From Clostridia bacterium (GTDB lineage Bacteria; Bacillota; Clostridia; Christensenellales; Aristaeellaceae): 64,000 nucleotides of DNA. The DNA lies in contig JAFPWH010000071.1 of NCBI GenBank assembly GCA_017395065.1, positions 87,275 through 151,274 of the forward strand, given 5' to 3'. Made by a program: the position numbers and the translations under genes. Position 1 is the stretch's first letter. Each line of letters opens with the position of its first letter. Below are positions 55,372 to 64,000 of this stretch, piece by piece. Under the pieces are notes generated by a model. The model was given only the letters and a program-made list of their open reading frames with translations. It was not told the DNA's origin and made no database searches.

Positions 55372-56257
55372 GCGTATCAAGGGCTCGCTTCTGGTGTTCG
55401 CGTCCGCGCTGAGCTGGAGCTTTTCGGGCGTGCTGGGCAAGAATCTGAGCTGGAACGGGCTAAGCAAAACGGGCGTCAGGGCGGTCGTCGCCGTGCTGAT
55501 CTACGCGGCGTACCGCAAAAGCTTTAAGGTGAAGCTTTCCAAAAGCACGCTCGTGGGCGCGCTGGGCGTGTTTCTGACGAGCCTTTTGTACATGCTCGCT
55601 CTCACCATGACCACCAGCGCAAACGCGATCGTGCTGCAGTACTCTATGCCGGTTTACGTCGTAATGATCAATTACCTGGCCTTCCGTATAAAGCCCGGCA
55701 TAAAACAGCTGATCGCGCTTCCTTTGCTGCTTGCGGGCGTCGCCCTGTGCTGCATATCCGGGAGCGTCGGCGGTCAAAAGCTGCCCAATGCCCGGTGGGG
55801 AAACGCGCTTGCACTGCTCAGCGGCTTTACCTTCTCTCTGGTATTCGTGGCCGGCAGGATGAAGGGCGCAGACAGCGTTGATTACACGTATTTCGGCAAC
55901 TGCCTGTCGATGCTGCTGGTATTCAGTGCGCTATTCGACCCGAACGTAAAATTCGGCTTTGGCGCCGCCGCGCTCAAAGATTGGGCACTGATACTGCTGA
56001 TGGGCGTGTCTCTCGGCATGGGCTATCTGCTGTTGGGCATAGGCCTCAGAACGGCGTCGCCCGTCAGCGCGGCCATACTGGAAAACCTCGAGCCGGCGCT
56101 CAACCCCGTTTGGGTGTTTTTGTTCCTGGGAGAGAGACCGGGGACGCCGGGCATCATTGGCTGTCTGATCGTGCTTTTCACGGTGACGGTGTATTCGGCG
56201 CTGCCGGAAGGAAAAAGGAAACGCAAAATTTCTGCGGAGACGAAAAATGAATTCTGA
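55364..56257 (+). CDS. EamA/DMT-superfamily transporter
   Basis: 297 residues with ten predicted transmembrane helices in two EamA repeats. The first begins at SLLVFASALSWSFSGVLGKNL; the second ends with SPVSAAILENLEPALNPVWVFLFLGERP. Members export or import metabolites such as amino acids and nucleotide precursors. It overlaps the dehydrogenase gene by 8 bases, so the cargo may relate to a hydroxy- or keto-acid; that is inference. Confidence 0.9.
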   Translation: MDRRIKGSLLVFASALSWSFSGVLGKNLSWNGLSKTGVRAVVAVLIYAAYRKSFKVKLSKSTLVGALGVFLTSLLYMLALTMTTSANAIVLQYSMPVYVVMINYLAFRIKPGIKQLIALPLLLAGVALCCISGSVGGQKLPNARWGNALALLSGFTFSLVFVAGRMKGADSVDYTYFGNCLSMLLVFSALFDPNVKFGFGAAALKDWALILLMGVSLGMGYLLLGIGLRTASPVSAAILENLEPALNPVWVFLFLGERPGTPGIIGCLIVLFTVTVYSALPEGKRKRKISAETKNEF

Positions 56258-57785
56258 CGAAAACAAAACAAAAAAGAAAAAAGCCCCGGCCGCAGAGCAA
56301 AATCTCTTCGACCTGCCGGGCGAGCGGAAAAAAGCCGCCGTGAAGTCCAAAACGCAAAAGAAGACGAAAGCGGGCGGCAAAAAGAAGACAGGTAAAACCG
56401 AATACTGCTGGTGGGCGGCGCCGCTGATGACGCTGAGCTTCCTGATCGTCGCCTTCGTCATTATGACGGGCTTCAGAGAATACATCGCCTACGCAAGCTT
56501 CAGAGACGAAGTAAGCAGCGCGCTCAACGATCAGTTTTACGAGGGCGTTTGCGTGGACAACTACGAAATGACGGGCTTTGGCCTGGAGGACGCGCTCAGC
56601 GCCTTCGACAGCCGCGTGGAGAACCGCTACCGCCAAAGGAGCCTGTGCTTCGAGATCGGCGACGAAGGCTTTCTGATCACCGCCGAAGAGCTCGGCTATG
56701 CGAGCGATTACGACAGCGTGATACGCGAAGCCTGGAATTTCGGCCGCAGCGGCTCCCTCGAAGAGAGGTATCGCAGCATCAATCAGGTCGCCTCCAACAA
56801 GATCAACTACCGCGTGAACCGCAGGCTGTACGATCCCGAGAAGCTGCGCGAGGTAACGGACAACGTGGCCAAAAGCTATACGCGCGAGGTCAAAAACGCC
56901 GGCGTCGTGGATTTTGACTTTGCCACGCGCTGCTTTACCTACGCCGACGGGCAGACCGGGACCTACGTCGACGCGGAGAAGCTCTACACGGACGCCTGCG
57001 CGCTGATCGAAAACGGAGGCGGCCTGCTGGTCGTGGACGTAAAGACCATCGAGCCCGAATTCAGCCGCATAGAGGTCGAAAACAAATACGGCATGATCAC
57101 CAGCGCCGTCACCAACGCCAGCAGCTCCTCCAACAACCGCCTGATCAATCTGAACCTTGCCTGCAAGGCCATCAACGGGACCGTGCTGGAGCCAGACGCG
57201 GTGTTTTCGTTCAACGAGGTCGTCGGCAAGCGCACCGAATCGCGCGGCTACACGGTCGCGCCGGTCTATACGAACGGCGAGGTGGGGCAGGACATCGGCG
57301 GCGGCGTCTGCCAGGTCTCCACGACGCTGTGGAACGCCGCGATGAAGGCCGACTGCGAGATCGTGGAGCGCCATGAGCACTCCCGCCCCGTTTCCTATGT
57401 GGACAAGGGCAAGGACGCCACGGTGAGCTGGGGCAGTCAGGACATGCAGTTCAAAAACACCACCGGGCATACGCTCTACATCGTGGCATACTTAAGGGAA
57501 GACAAGCGCGTGCTGATCGAGATCTACGGCGAATTGTTCCCGGACGGAAACTACATAAAGATCGAGACCAAAACCACGCGCACCATAAAGCCCGGCGACC
57601 CCGAAAGGATCTACAACCCGCTTCTGTCCTCCGGGGAGGAGATCGTGGTCACCGAGGCACGCACCGGCTATAAGGCGGAAGCGTACCGCGTGTATTATGA
57701 CAAAAACGATACGGAGCTCAGCCGCTCGCTTCTGTGCTATTCGTATTACAAAGAGGCGCGAGCCCAAATCGAGTACGGCAGATAG
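56247..57785 (+). CDS. VanW family membrane-anchored protein
   Basis: 512 residues. A long Lys-rich cytoplasmic N-terminus (1-50) precedes one transmembrane helix (about 54-73). A putative peptidoglycan-binding-type region (90-260) is followed by the VanW domain, with PDAVFSFNEVVGKRT, GQDIGGGVCQVSTTLWNAA and RHEHSRPVSYVDKG. The last 70 residues are G5-like. VanW proteins are common in Clostridia as wall-associated proteins of unclear activity; the name does not by itself imply vancomycin resistance, and no van genes are nearby. It overlaps the transporter gene by 11 bases. Confidence 0.9.
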   Translation: MNSDENKTKKKKAPAAEQNLFDLPGERKKAAVKSKTQKKTKAGGKKKTGKTEYCWWAAPLMTLSFLIVAFVIMTGFREYIAYASFRDEVSSALNDQFYEGVCVDNYEMTGFGLEDALSAFDSRVENRYRQRSLCFEIGDEGFLITAEELGYASDYDSVIREAWNFGRSGSLEERYRSINQVASNKINYRVNRRLYDPEKLREVTDNVAKSYTREVKNAGVVDFDFATRCFTYADGQTGTYVDAEKLYTDACALIENGGGLLVVDVKTIEPEFSRIEVENKYGMITSAVTNASSSSNNRLINLNLACKAINGTVLEPDAVFSFNEVVGKRTESRGYTVAPVYTNGEVGQDIGGGVCQVSTTLWNAAMKADCEIVERHEHSRPVSYVDKGKDATVSWGSQDMQFKNTTGHTLYIVAYLREDKRVLIEIYGELFPDGNYIKIETKTTRTIKPGDPERIYNPLLSSGEEIVVTEARTGYKAEAYRVYYDKNDTELSRSLLCYSYYKEARAQIEYGR

Positions 57786-57815
57786 AATGTTCGCATTCGC
57801 AAAACGGAGGGAAGC

Positions 57816-59291
57816 ATGAAACCCGTATTTACCGCTGAAGAGATGCGCTTTGCCGAAAACAGTTACTTTGCAAAGGGCGTAAGCTCCCTAACGCTGATGG
57901 AAAGGGCCGCGGGCGAGCTTGCCCGGCGCGTCCTGATGCTTTTGCCCAAAGACGGCACCTGCGCCTTTGCCTGCGGAAGCGGCGGAAACGGGGGAGACGG
58001 GTATGCCGCGGCGCGCCTGCTTTCCGAAAAGGGCGTGCGCACGGTGATCCTGCAGGCTTCCGAGCCGCGAAATCCCGACGCGGTCACGAACTGCGAACGC
58101 GCAAAAAGCACCGTGTTCGCCATATCGGATACGAGCGCGCTTAATCGCCTGCCGAAACCCGACGTATGGGTGGACTGCCTGTTCGGCATCGGCCTAAACC
58201 GCGCGCCGGATGAAAACCATGCCCGCCTGATCCAAAGGATCAATGAAGACCATGAAAACGGCAGCCTCGTAATAAGCTGTGACCTGCCCTCCGGGCTCAA
58301 CGCCGATACCGGGGAAACGCCGGACGAATGCGTTTGGGCGGACGAAACGGTGACGTTTCAGGCTTATAAGCGCGGACTCCTTTTGCAGAAAGGCGTCGAC
58401 GTCTGCGGAAACGTCACGGTCGCCGACATAGGCATCGGCGAAGACTGCTATCCTTCGGGTGCGATGTGCCTGGTCGAAGACGGAGACGTAAAACGCGCAC
58501 TTCCGAAGCGGCTGCGCAGCGCGCACAAGAACGACTTCGGGCATCTGCTGATCGTCGCGGGTTCGCTCGGAATGGCGGGCGCCGCGGCGATCACGGCCCT
58601 TTCGGCGCTGAGGAGCGGCGCAGGCCTCGTGACCGTCGCCTGCCCGGAATCGATCGAACCGATCCTCCAGACGCTCGTGCCCTGCGCCATGTGCATCCCT
58701 CTGCCGGAAAAGGACGGAGCGCTTTCCGACGAAGCGCATGGAAAGCTCGAAAGCGCGATCGGCGGCAAAACTGCGCTCGCGGTCGGCCCCGGCTTGAGCA
58801 TGAAGTGCAGCGAAAAGTGCATACGCCTCGCGCTGGAATGCAGCGTCAAAGCCGTGTTCGACGCGGACGCGCTGAACATCATCGGCAGAAACGCGGATCT
58901 GAAAGCGCTTCTCAAACCTTGCCACGCCGTCACGCCCCATCCGGGCGAAGCGGCGAGGCTTCTGGGCGAAAAGCTTCGGGACGCCTGTCTTGCGGCCGAA
59001 AGGCTTAGCGCATGCGGCTGCGCCGCGCTGGTAAAGGGACCGTGCAGCGTCATAAAACAAAAGGGCCTCTTCATAAGCAGCTCCGGCTGCACGGGCATGG
59101 CCAAGGGCGGCAGCGGCGACGCGCTGACCGGCATCGTCGGCGCTCTGCTCGCGCAAGGGCTCGACTGCGAGACTGCGCTCTGGGCCGCGAGCCAATTGCA
59201 CGGCAGGGCAGGGGAGAGTGCGCAGGAAAAATACGGCACGGCGTCGATGCTTGCAAGCGACCTCGTTTCCTGCATAGGCGAAGTGCTGTAG
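57816..59291 (+). CDS. nnr: Bifunctional NAD(P)H-hydrate epimerase/dehydratase
   Basis: Repairs hydrated NAD(P)H. The N-terminal epimerase (1-215) has SLTLMERAAGELARR, CGSGGNGGDGYAAARLL and CDLPSGLNADTG. The C-terminal ADP/ATP-dependent dehydratase (about 225-491) has GHLLIVAGSLGMAGAA, VTPHPGEAARL and the phosphate loop GMAKGGSGDALTGIVGAL. The length of 491 residues is normal for the fusion. The next gene starts 1 base after its stop. Confidence 0.95.
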   Translation: MKPVFTAEEMRFAENSYFAKGVSSLTLMERAAGELARRVLMLLPKDGTCAFACGSGGNGGDGYAAARLLSEKGVRTVILQASEPRNPDAVTNCERAKSTVFAISDTSALNRLPKPDVWVDCLFGIGLNRAPDENHARLIQRINEDHENGSLVISCDLPSGLNADTGETPDECVWADETVTFQAYKRGLLLQKGVDVCGNVTVADIGIGEDCYPSGAMCLVEDGDVKRALPKRLRSAHKNDFGHLLIVAGSLGMAGAAAITALSALRSGAGLVTVACPESIEPILQTLVPCAMCIPLPEKDGALSDEAHGKLESAIGGKTALAVGPGLSMKCSEKCIRLALECSVKAVFDADALNIIGRNADLKALLKPCHAVTPHPGEAARLLGEKLRDACLAAERLSACGCAALVKGPCSVIKQKGLFISSSGCTGMAKGGSGDALTGIVGALLAQGLDCETALWAASQLHGRAGESAQEKYGTASMLASDLVSCIGEVL

Positions 59292-59292
59292 C

Positions 59293-59676
59293 ATGACCGT
59301 AGACGATTACAGGCGCGCACTCAGAGCGCTTTTGCCCGAGAATTCTTTTTTGCGCGTGGACAGGGGAGAAGCGCTGTTCGCAAGCGACGCGCCGAAGCGT
59401 GGCTTTGAAATCGGCGATCTGCCGGGCTTTTCCGTAAGGATCGAAAATGGAATAGCGCACATCACGCCCCTGTATGAAAACGCGCCTTGCAGCGTAAGAC
59501 CCTTCCTCACGGAATACCTGAAGGCGCAGGGCGAGGAAAGAGACAGGCTGCTTCGCCAAAGCCTTGCGCTCAGCATGCGCAAGGGTGACATGGAGGCCGG
59601 CGCATATCTCAAAACACTTCTGGAAAAGGAGACGGACGGAAATGAAGCTTCAGTGGATGGGACACGCCTGCTTTAA
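59293..59676 (+). CDS. Small hypothetical protein
   Basis: 127 residues, no signal peptide or transmembrane segment. It begins TVDDYRRALRALLPENSFL, with a central beta-rich part (PGFSVRIENGIAHITPLYE) and a helical C-terminus. It starts 1 base after nnr and overlaps the next gene by 35 bases, which supports expression in the operon although the RBS is poor. No family was recognised. Confidence 0.55.
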   Translation: MTVDDYRRALRALLPENSFLRVDRGEALFASDAPKRGFEIGDLPGFSVRIENGIAHITPLYENAPCSVRPFLTEYLKAQGEERDRLLRQSLALSMRKGDMEAGAYLKTLLEKETDGNEASVDGTRLL

Positions 59677-60268
59677 GCTGACGACGCAGGGCGGAACGCG
59701 CATCGTCGTCGACCCGTACGACGCGAGCGTAGGCTACGGAAAACTGCAGACCGACGCCGACGTCGTGATCACGAGCCATAAGCACCACGATCACTGCTGT
59801 CCGGACGCGGTGAAGGGCTGTCGGAAGCTGATCGACGAGGCGGGCGAATATGAATTTGACGACGTGAAGATCGAAACGGTTCCGAGCTTTCACGACGACG
59901 CCGGCGGCAGCAAGCGGGGGCTCAACCTGCTAAGCCGCATCACGGCCGACGGACAGACGGTCGTTCACCTGGGAGACCTCGGGCACGTGCCGGACAAGGA
60001 GCAGCTTTCTTTCATTTCCAACGCGGACGTGCTGCTTTTGCCCGTGGGCGGCTTCTACACGATCGACACTTCGACGGCGCTTAAGGTCATGAAGGCGGCA
60101 AAGCCCGTCGCCTGCGTCCCCATGCACTATAAAAACGAGTGCTGCGGTTTTCCGATCAGCACGGTGGATGAGTTTGCCCGCGCCGCGAACGCGGTCAGGC
60201 TGAACAGAAGCGAGGCAGAGGTCTCCGAATTGAAAAACGCCGTGATCCTCTCGTGGGAGAACAGGTAA
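59642..60268 (+). CDS. MBL-fold metal-dependent hydrolase (UPF0173-like)
   Basis: 208-residue metallo-beta-lactamase-fold protein. The metal motif SHKHHDH (HxHxDH), the further ligand H at SFHDDAGG, HLGDLGH, and the C-terminal VPMHYKN are all present. Similar small proteins are annotated as UPF0173/UlaG-like hydrolases with unassigned substrates. The start is ATG 59642 with AAAAGGAGAC upstream; the longer open frame from 59564 is inside the previous gene. Confidence 0.88.
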   Translation: MKLQWMGHACFKLTTQGGTRIVVDPYDASVGYGKLQTDADVVITSHKHHDHCCPDAVKGCRKLIDEAGEYEFDDVKIETVPSFHDDAGGSKRGLNLLSRITADGQTVVHLGDLGHVPDKEQLSFISNADVLLLPVGGFYTIDTSTALKVMKAAKPVACVPMHYKNECCGFPISTVDEFARAANAVRLNRSEAEVSELKNAVILSWENR

Positions 60269-60289
60269 AACATCCTATTTATATAAACA

Positions 60290-60322
60290 AAACCGGGGGC
60301 TACGTTTCGCAGCCTCCGGTTT
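60290..60322. terminator. Bidirectional terminator between the MBL and SH3b genes
   Basis: A 12-bp stem AAACCGGGGGCT/AGCCTCCGGTTT (one G-T pair) with a 9-base loop, followed by a T-rich run on the minus strand and TTT on the plus strand. Confidence 0.82.
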
Positions 60323-60351
60323 GCCTGATGAAGATGTTTTACACAGACGCT

Positions 60352-61695
60352 TCAGCTTGCCGACAGCGCCCTTTTGATCGCTGCCTGGTGGGCCGAATCC
60401 ACCTTGTCGGAGCAATGCGTCTTGGAATTTGTGAAGTGGATGCAGAAGTGCCCGTCGAAGTGGTTGTCTTTTATGTTGCACTCGCCGTGCGCCATACAGT
60501 TCATCGAGGCCGCGTATTTCGTGCCGTCGATCGTTACCCAGATGGCTCTTCTGTGCCAGGTCATGAAGTCGCTCCCACAGGCCTTTTTCATCGCCGCGGT
60601 ATCCGAGGAACTGTAAGGCTCCACGTCCGCGTGGTACTGTCCGCCCTTGCGCTTGACCTTAAAGGAGATCTTCGTGGATACGTCCGTAACGGTGACGACG
60701 CGCCCCTTATAGAACTTGCTTTGTATGTTGCTCTTGAACCAGTCGGCAGAAACGGCCTTCTTGCTGTCCTTCTTCGTGTCGCCGTCCTTTGTGCTGTCGC
60801 CGCCCTTTTTGCTCGTAAGCTCGCTCGTCTTTACGAAACCGACGTTTCCGTTGTAGGTCACCCTGCTCCAACGGTCGTATTTTGCGGTCTGCTTGAGTGC
60901 AGTGCTCGTGGAGACGGTGGTCGTTTTGGCCGAAGTCGAGGGGGAAGCGTAGATCTTGACGCTTTTGTCCTTTACATAGACCGTATTGTTCAGCGTATTG
61001 GGATTGCTCGAGGTGAGCGAAGAGGTCTTGCAATAGCCGGTAACGGAACCGTAGGTGCATTTGCTCCAGCTGCCGCTGGTCTCGGTTACGGTCACCTTGC
61101 ATCCGTAGACCACCGTGCCCTGCTTGGTGGACGAGCTGTCCGCCCGCCGGTAGAGACTGACGCTCGCACTCTGCACGTACATCGTCTTTTTGGTGCTCGT
61201 CGAGGTCTTCGTCGTTGTGGTCTTTTCACTATTTTTGTCGCTGTCCGAAGGCTTCGTCAGCGTGATCGAAGAGGTACGCATGAAGCCTTCGTATTTGCCG
61301 TAGACCACGTTGGTGTAGCTGCCCGTAATGTAATAGGCGTCCATTTTCGTGCCTTCGGAGAGCGTGACGAGCTTCTTCGAGCTCGAATCCGCCTCTTTGT
61401 AGATGACGGCGCTGTCGCTCTTCACGTACACGGCTTTGGCCGTCTTTTTGACGTGACTGGACGAGGTGTAGCCGGTCTTGCCGTTGTACTTGACCTTGGC
61501 CCAGCCGTCCTCCGTTTCGGTTACGAAAAGCCACGAACCGCTCTCGACCGTAGTGATCTTATCCGAAGAGGAACTGGCCTTCTTGTAGATGACCGTATCC
61601 TTCTTGGCCTTGGCGTAATAGTCCTTTGCGAACGCTGCGTCGCAGCATGCCAACAGAAGCACTAAGGTCAACGCCACCAAGCGCTTCAGCTTCAT
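60352..61695 (-). CDS. Secreted SH3b-repeat protein with unassigned C-terminal domain
   Basis: 447 residues. The signal peptide is KLKRLVALTLVLLLACCDAAFA. Four bacterial SH3 repeats follow (about 24-83, 87-147, 170-228 and 235-292), each with a W/Y-x-K-V-x-Y-x-G-x-x-G-Y pattern and Ser/Thr/Lys-rich linkers. The C-terminal 115 residues form a different domain with MNCMAHGECN, FDGHFCIHF and KTHCSDKVDSAHQAA, rich in His, Asp and Cys. SH3b repeats usually bind peptidoglycan, so the C-terminal domain probably acts at the wall. ATG 61695 is chosen (AGAAGGTG upstream); the ORF start at 61734 lies inside the -10 box. Confidence 0.82.
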   Translation of the reverse strand: MKLKRLVALTLVLLLACCDAAFAKDYYAKAKKDTVIYKKASSSSDKITTVESGSWLFVTETEDGWAKVKYNGKTGYTSSSHVKKTAKAVYVKSDSAVIYKEADSSSKKLVTLSEGTKMDAYYITGSYTNVVYGKYEGFMRTSSITLTKPSDSDKNSEKTTTTKTSTSTKKTMYVQSASVSLYRRADSSSTKQGTVVYGCKVTVTETSGSWSKCTYGSVTGYCKTSSLTSSNPNTLNNTVYVKDKSVKIYASPSTSAKTTTVSTSTALKQTAKYDRWSRVTYNGNVGFVKTSELTSKKGGDSTKDGDTKKDSKKAVSADWFKSNIQSKFYKGRVVTVTDVSTKISFKVKRKGGQYHADVEPYSSSDTAAMKKACGSDFMTWHRRAIWVTIDGTKYAASMNCMAHGECNIKDNHFDGHFCIHFTNSKTHCSDKVDSAHQAAIKRALSAS

Positions 61696-61733
61696 AATCG
61701 CACCTTCTTTACTTAAATAATTAAGTTGATGCA

Positions 61734-61762
61734 ATTATATCACTGAAGTATTTCAAATTCAA
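61734..61762 (-). promoter_or_regulatory. Promoter of the SH3b protein gene
   Basis: On the minus strand TTGAAT (61762-61757), 17 bases, TATAAT (61739-61734), about 39 bases before the ATG. Confidence 0.75.
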
Positions 61763-61883
61763 GAGGAAATATACATAAAATTGTAATATATTAAGAATTT
61801 TTGCAAACTAAATAGCCGTAAAATCCCAATATTGGTTAATTATACGTAATCATACAGCCTAATTTCTCGGAAGACAGTGTGCC

Positions 61884-61924
61884 TTGTAACAATTTGCACT
61901 TTTGAGCGGCTGTATTTGTTACAA
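61884..61924. repeat. Inverted repeat in the SH3b-clpB intergenic region
   Basis: TTGTAACAA (61884-61892) and TTGTTACAA (61916-61924), 9-bp arms 23 bases apart. The 305-base gap 61696-62000 is AT-rich and otherwise holds only the SH3b promoter and the clpB terminator. The repeat could be an operator; no matching regulator is identified. Confidence 0.4.
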
Positions 61925-61935
61925 AATTTCTGCCC

Positions 61936-61982
61936 ATAAAAAGGCGGCGGCCTCCCGATCGAATCGGAAGAGCTGCCGCCTT
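61936..61982 (-). terminator. Terminator of clpB
   Basis: On the minus strand AAGGCGGC/GCCGCCTT encloses a further CCGAT/ATCGG stem and is followed by a T run (CCTTTTTATG). Confidence 0.8.
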
Positions 61983-62000
61983 GCGGTATGGAATCCGGCT

Positions 62001-64000
<2,000 letters not shown>

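Noticed and set aside
56247..57785. VanW as a sign of a vancomycin-resistance cluster.
   Set aside because: No vanH/A/X-type ligase or dipeptidase is near; the 2-hydroxyacid dehydrogenase upstream is separated by a transporter and there is no D-Ala-D-Lac ligase. VanW proteins are common in Clostridia.
60253..61665. A 470-codon plus-strand frame opposite the SH3b protein.
   Set aside because: It is antisense to a protein with signal peptide, repeats, promoter and terminator; its translation is Arg/Val-rich with no motif.

Overview
The window is a gene-dense, GC-rich bacterial chromosome segment with short intergenic gaps. It looks like an anaerobic, monoderm Clostridia-type Firmicute, possibly an uncultured gut lineage; the lineage guess is weak. 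The reasons are an anaerobic ribonucleotide reductase pair (nrdD/nrdG), a dnaG-rpoD-trmK-nif3 operon, a MurE with the DNPR motif of meso-diaminopimelate enzymes, a VanW protein, SH3b-repeat secreted proteins, a two-gene ThrE exporter, TTG/GTG starts with strong Shine-Dalgarno sites, and plain TTGACA/TATAAT promoters. The first gene (a dihydrouridine synthase) and the last (clpB) run off the window.

Layout. 1-5289: dus, glycerol-1-phosphate dehydrogenase, a secreted esterase, yebC and murI. 5291-5600: a gene-free array of six hairpins, two of them nested. 5630-13458: one apparent seven-gene catabolic transcription unit with its own promoter and terminator, holding a sugar isomerase, two alkaline-phosphatase-superfamily enzymes (one Cys-type sulfatase, one with Thr at the nucleophile position), a Gfo/Idh/MocA oxidoreductase and an ABC sugar importer without an ATPase. 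13480-17794: dnaG, rpoD, trmK, nif3. 17870-26339 (minus strand): ydcF, a class A PBP with a Cys-rich tail, a duplicated class II aldolase, queA, ruvB, murJ. 26579-36507: prfC, typA, recF and a string of small or housekeeping genes including two adjacent uracil-DNA glycosylase homologues. 36874-45259: a reduced dcw division/wall cluster (mraZ, ftsL, murE, mraY, murD, a divergent ftsQ, ftsA, ftsZ) without rsmH, ftsI, ftsW, murG or murC. 45332-47635: an SGNH esterase and ThrE. 47648-50358 (minus): a two-gene operon of an Hsp70-like ATPase with a hydrophobic C-terminal segment and a two-TM partner whose tail recalls GrpE. 50465-54130 (minus): an SDR and nrdDG. 54421-60268: a 2-hydroxyacid dehydrogenase, a DMT transporter, VanW, NnrDE, an unknown small protein and an MBL-fold hydrolase. 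60352-64000 (minus): an SH3b secreted protein with an unassigned C-terminal domain, and clpB.

Cell-envelope work dominates. MurI, MurE, MraY and MurD feed lipid II synthesis, MurJ flips it, the class A PBP polymerises it, and MraZ, FtsL, FtsQ, FtsA and FtsZ organise division. The mraZ, murJ and PBP promoters share the same 12-base extended -10 sequence. The most unusual candidates are the Hsp70/GrpE-like membrane pair, the nested-hairpin array, and the sulfatase cluster with its threonine-type member. All calls are from reading the sequence; no database search was run.
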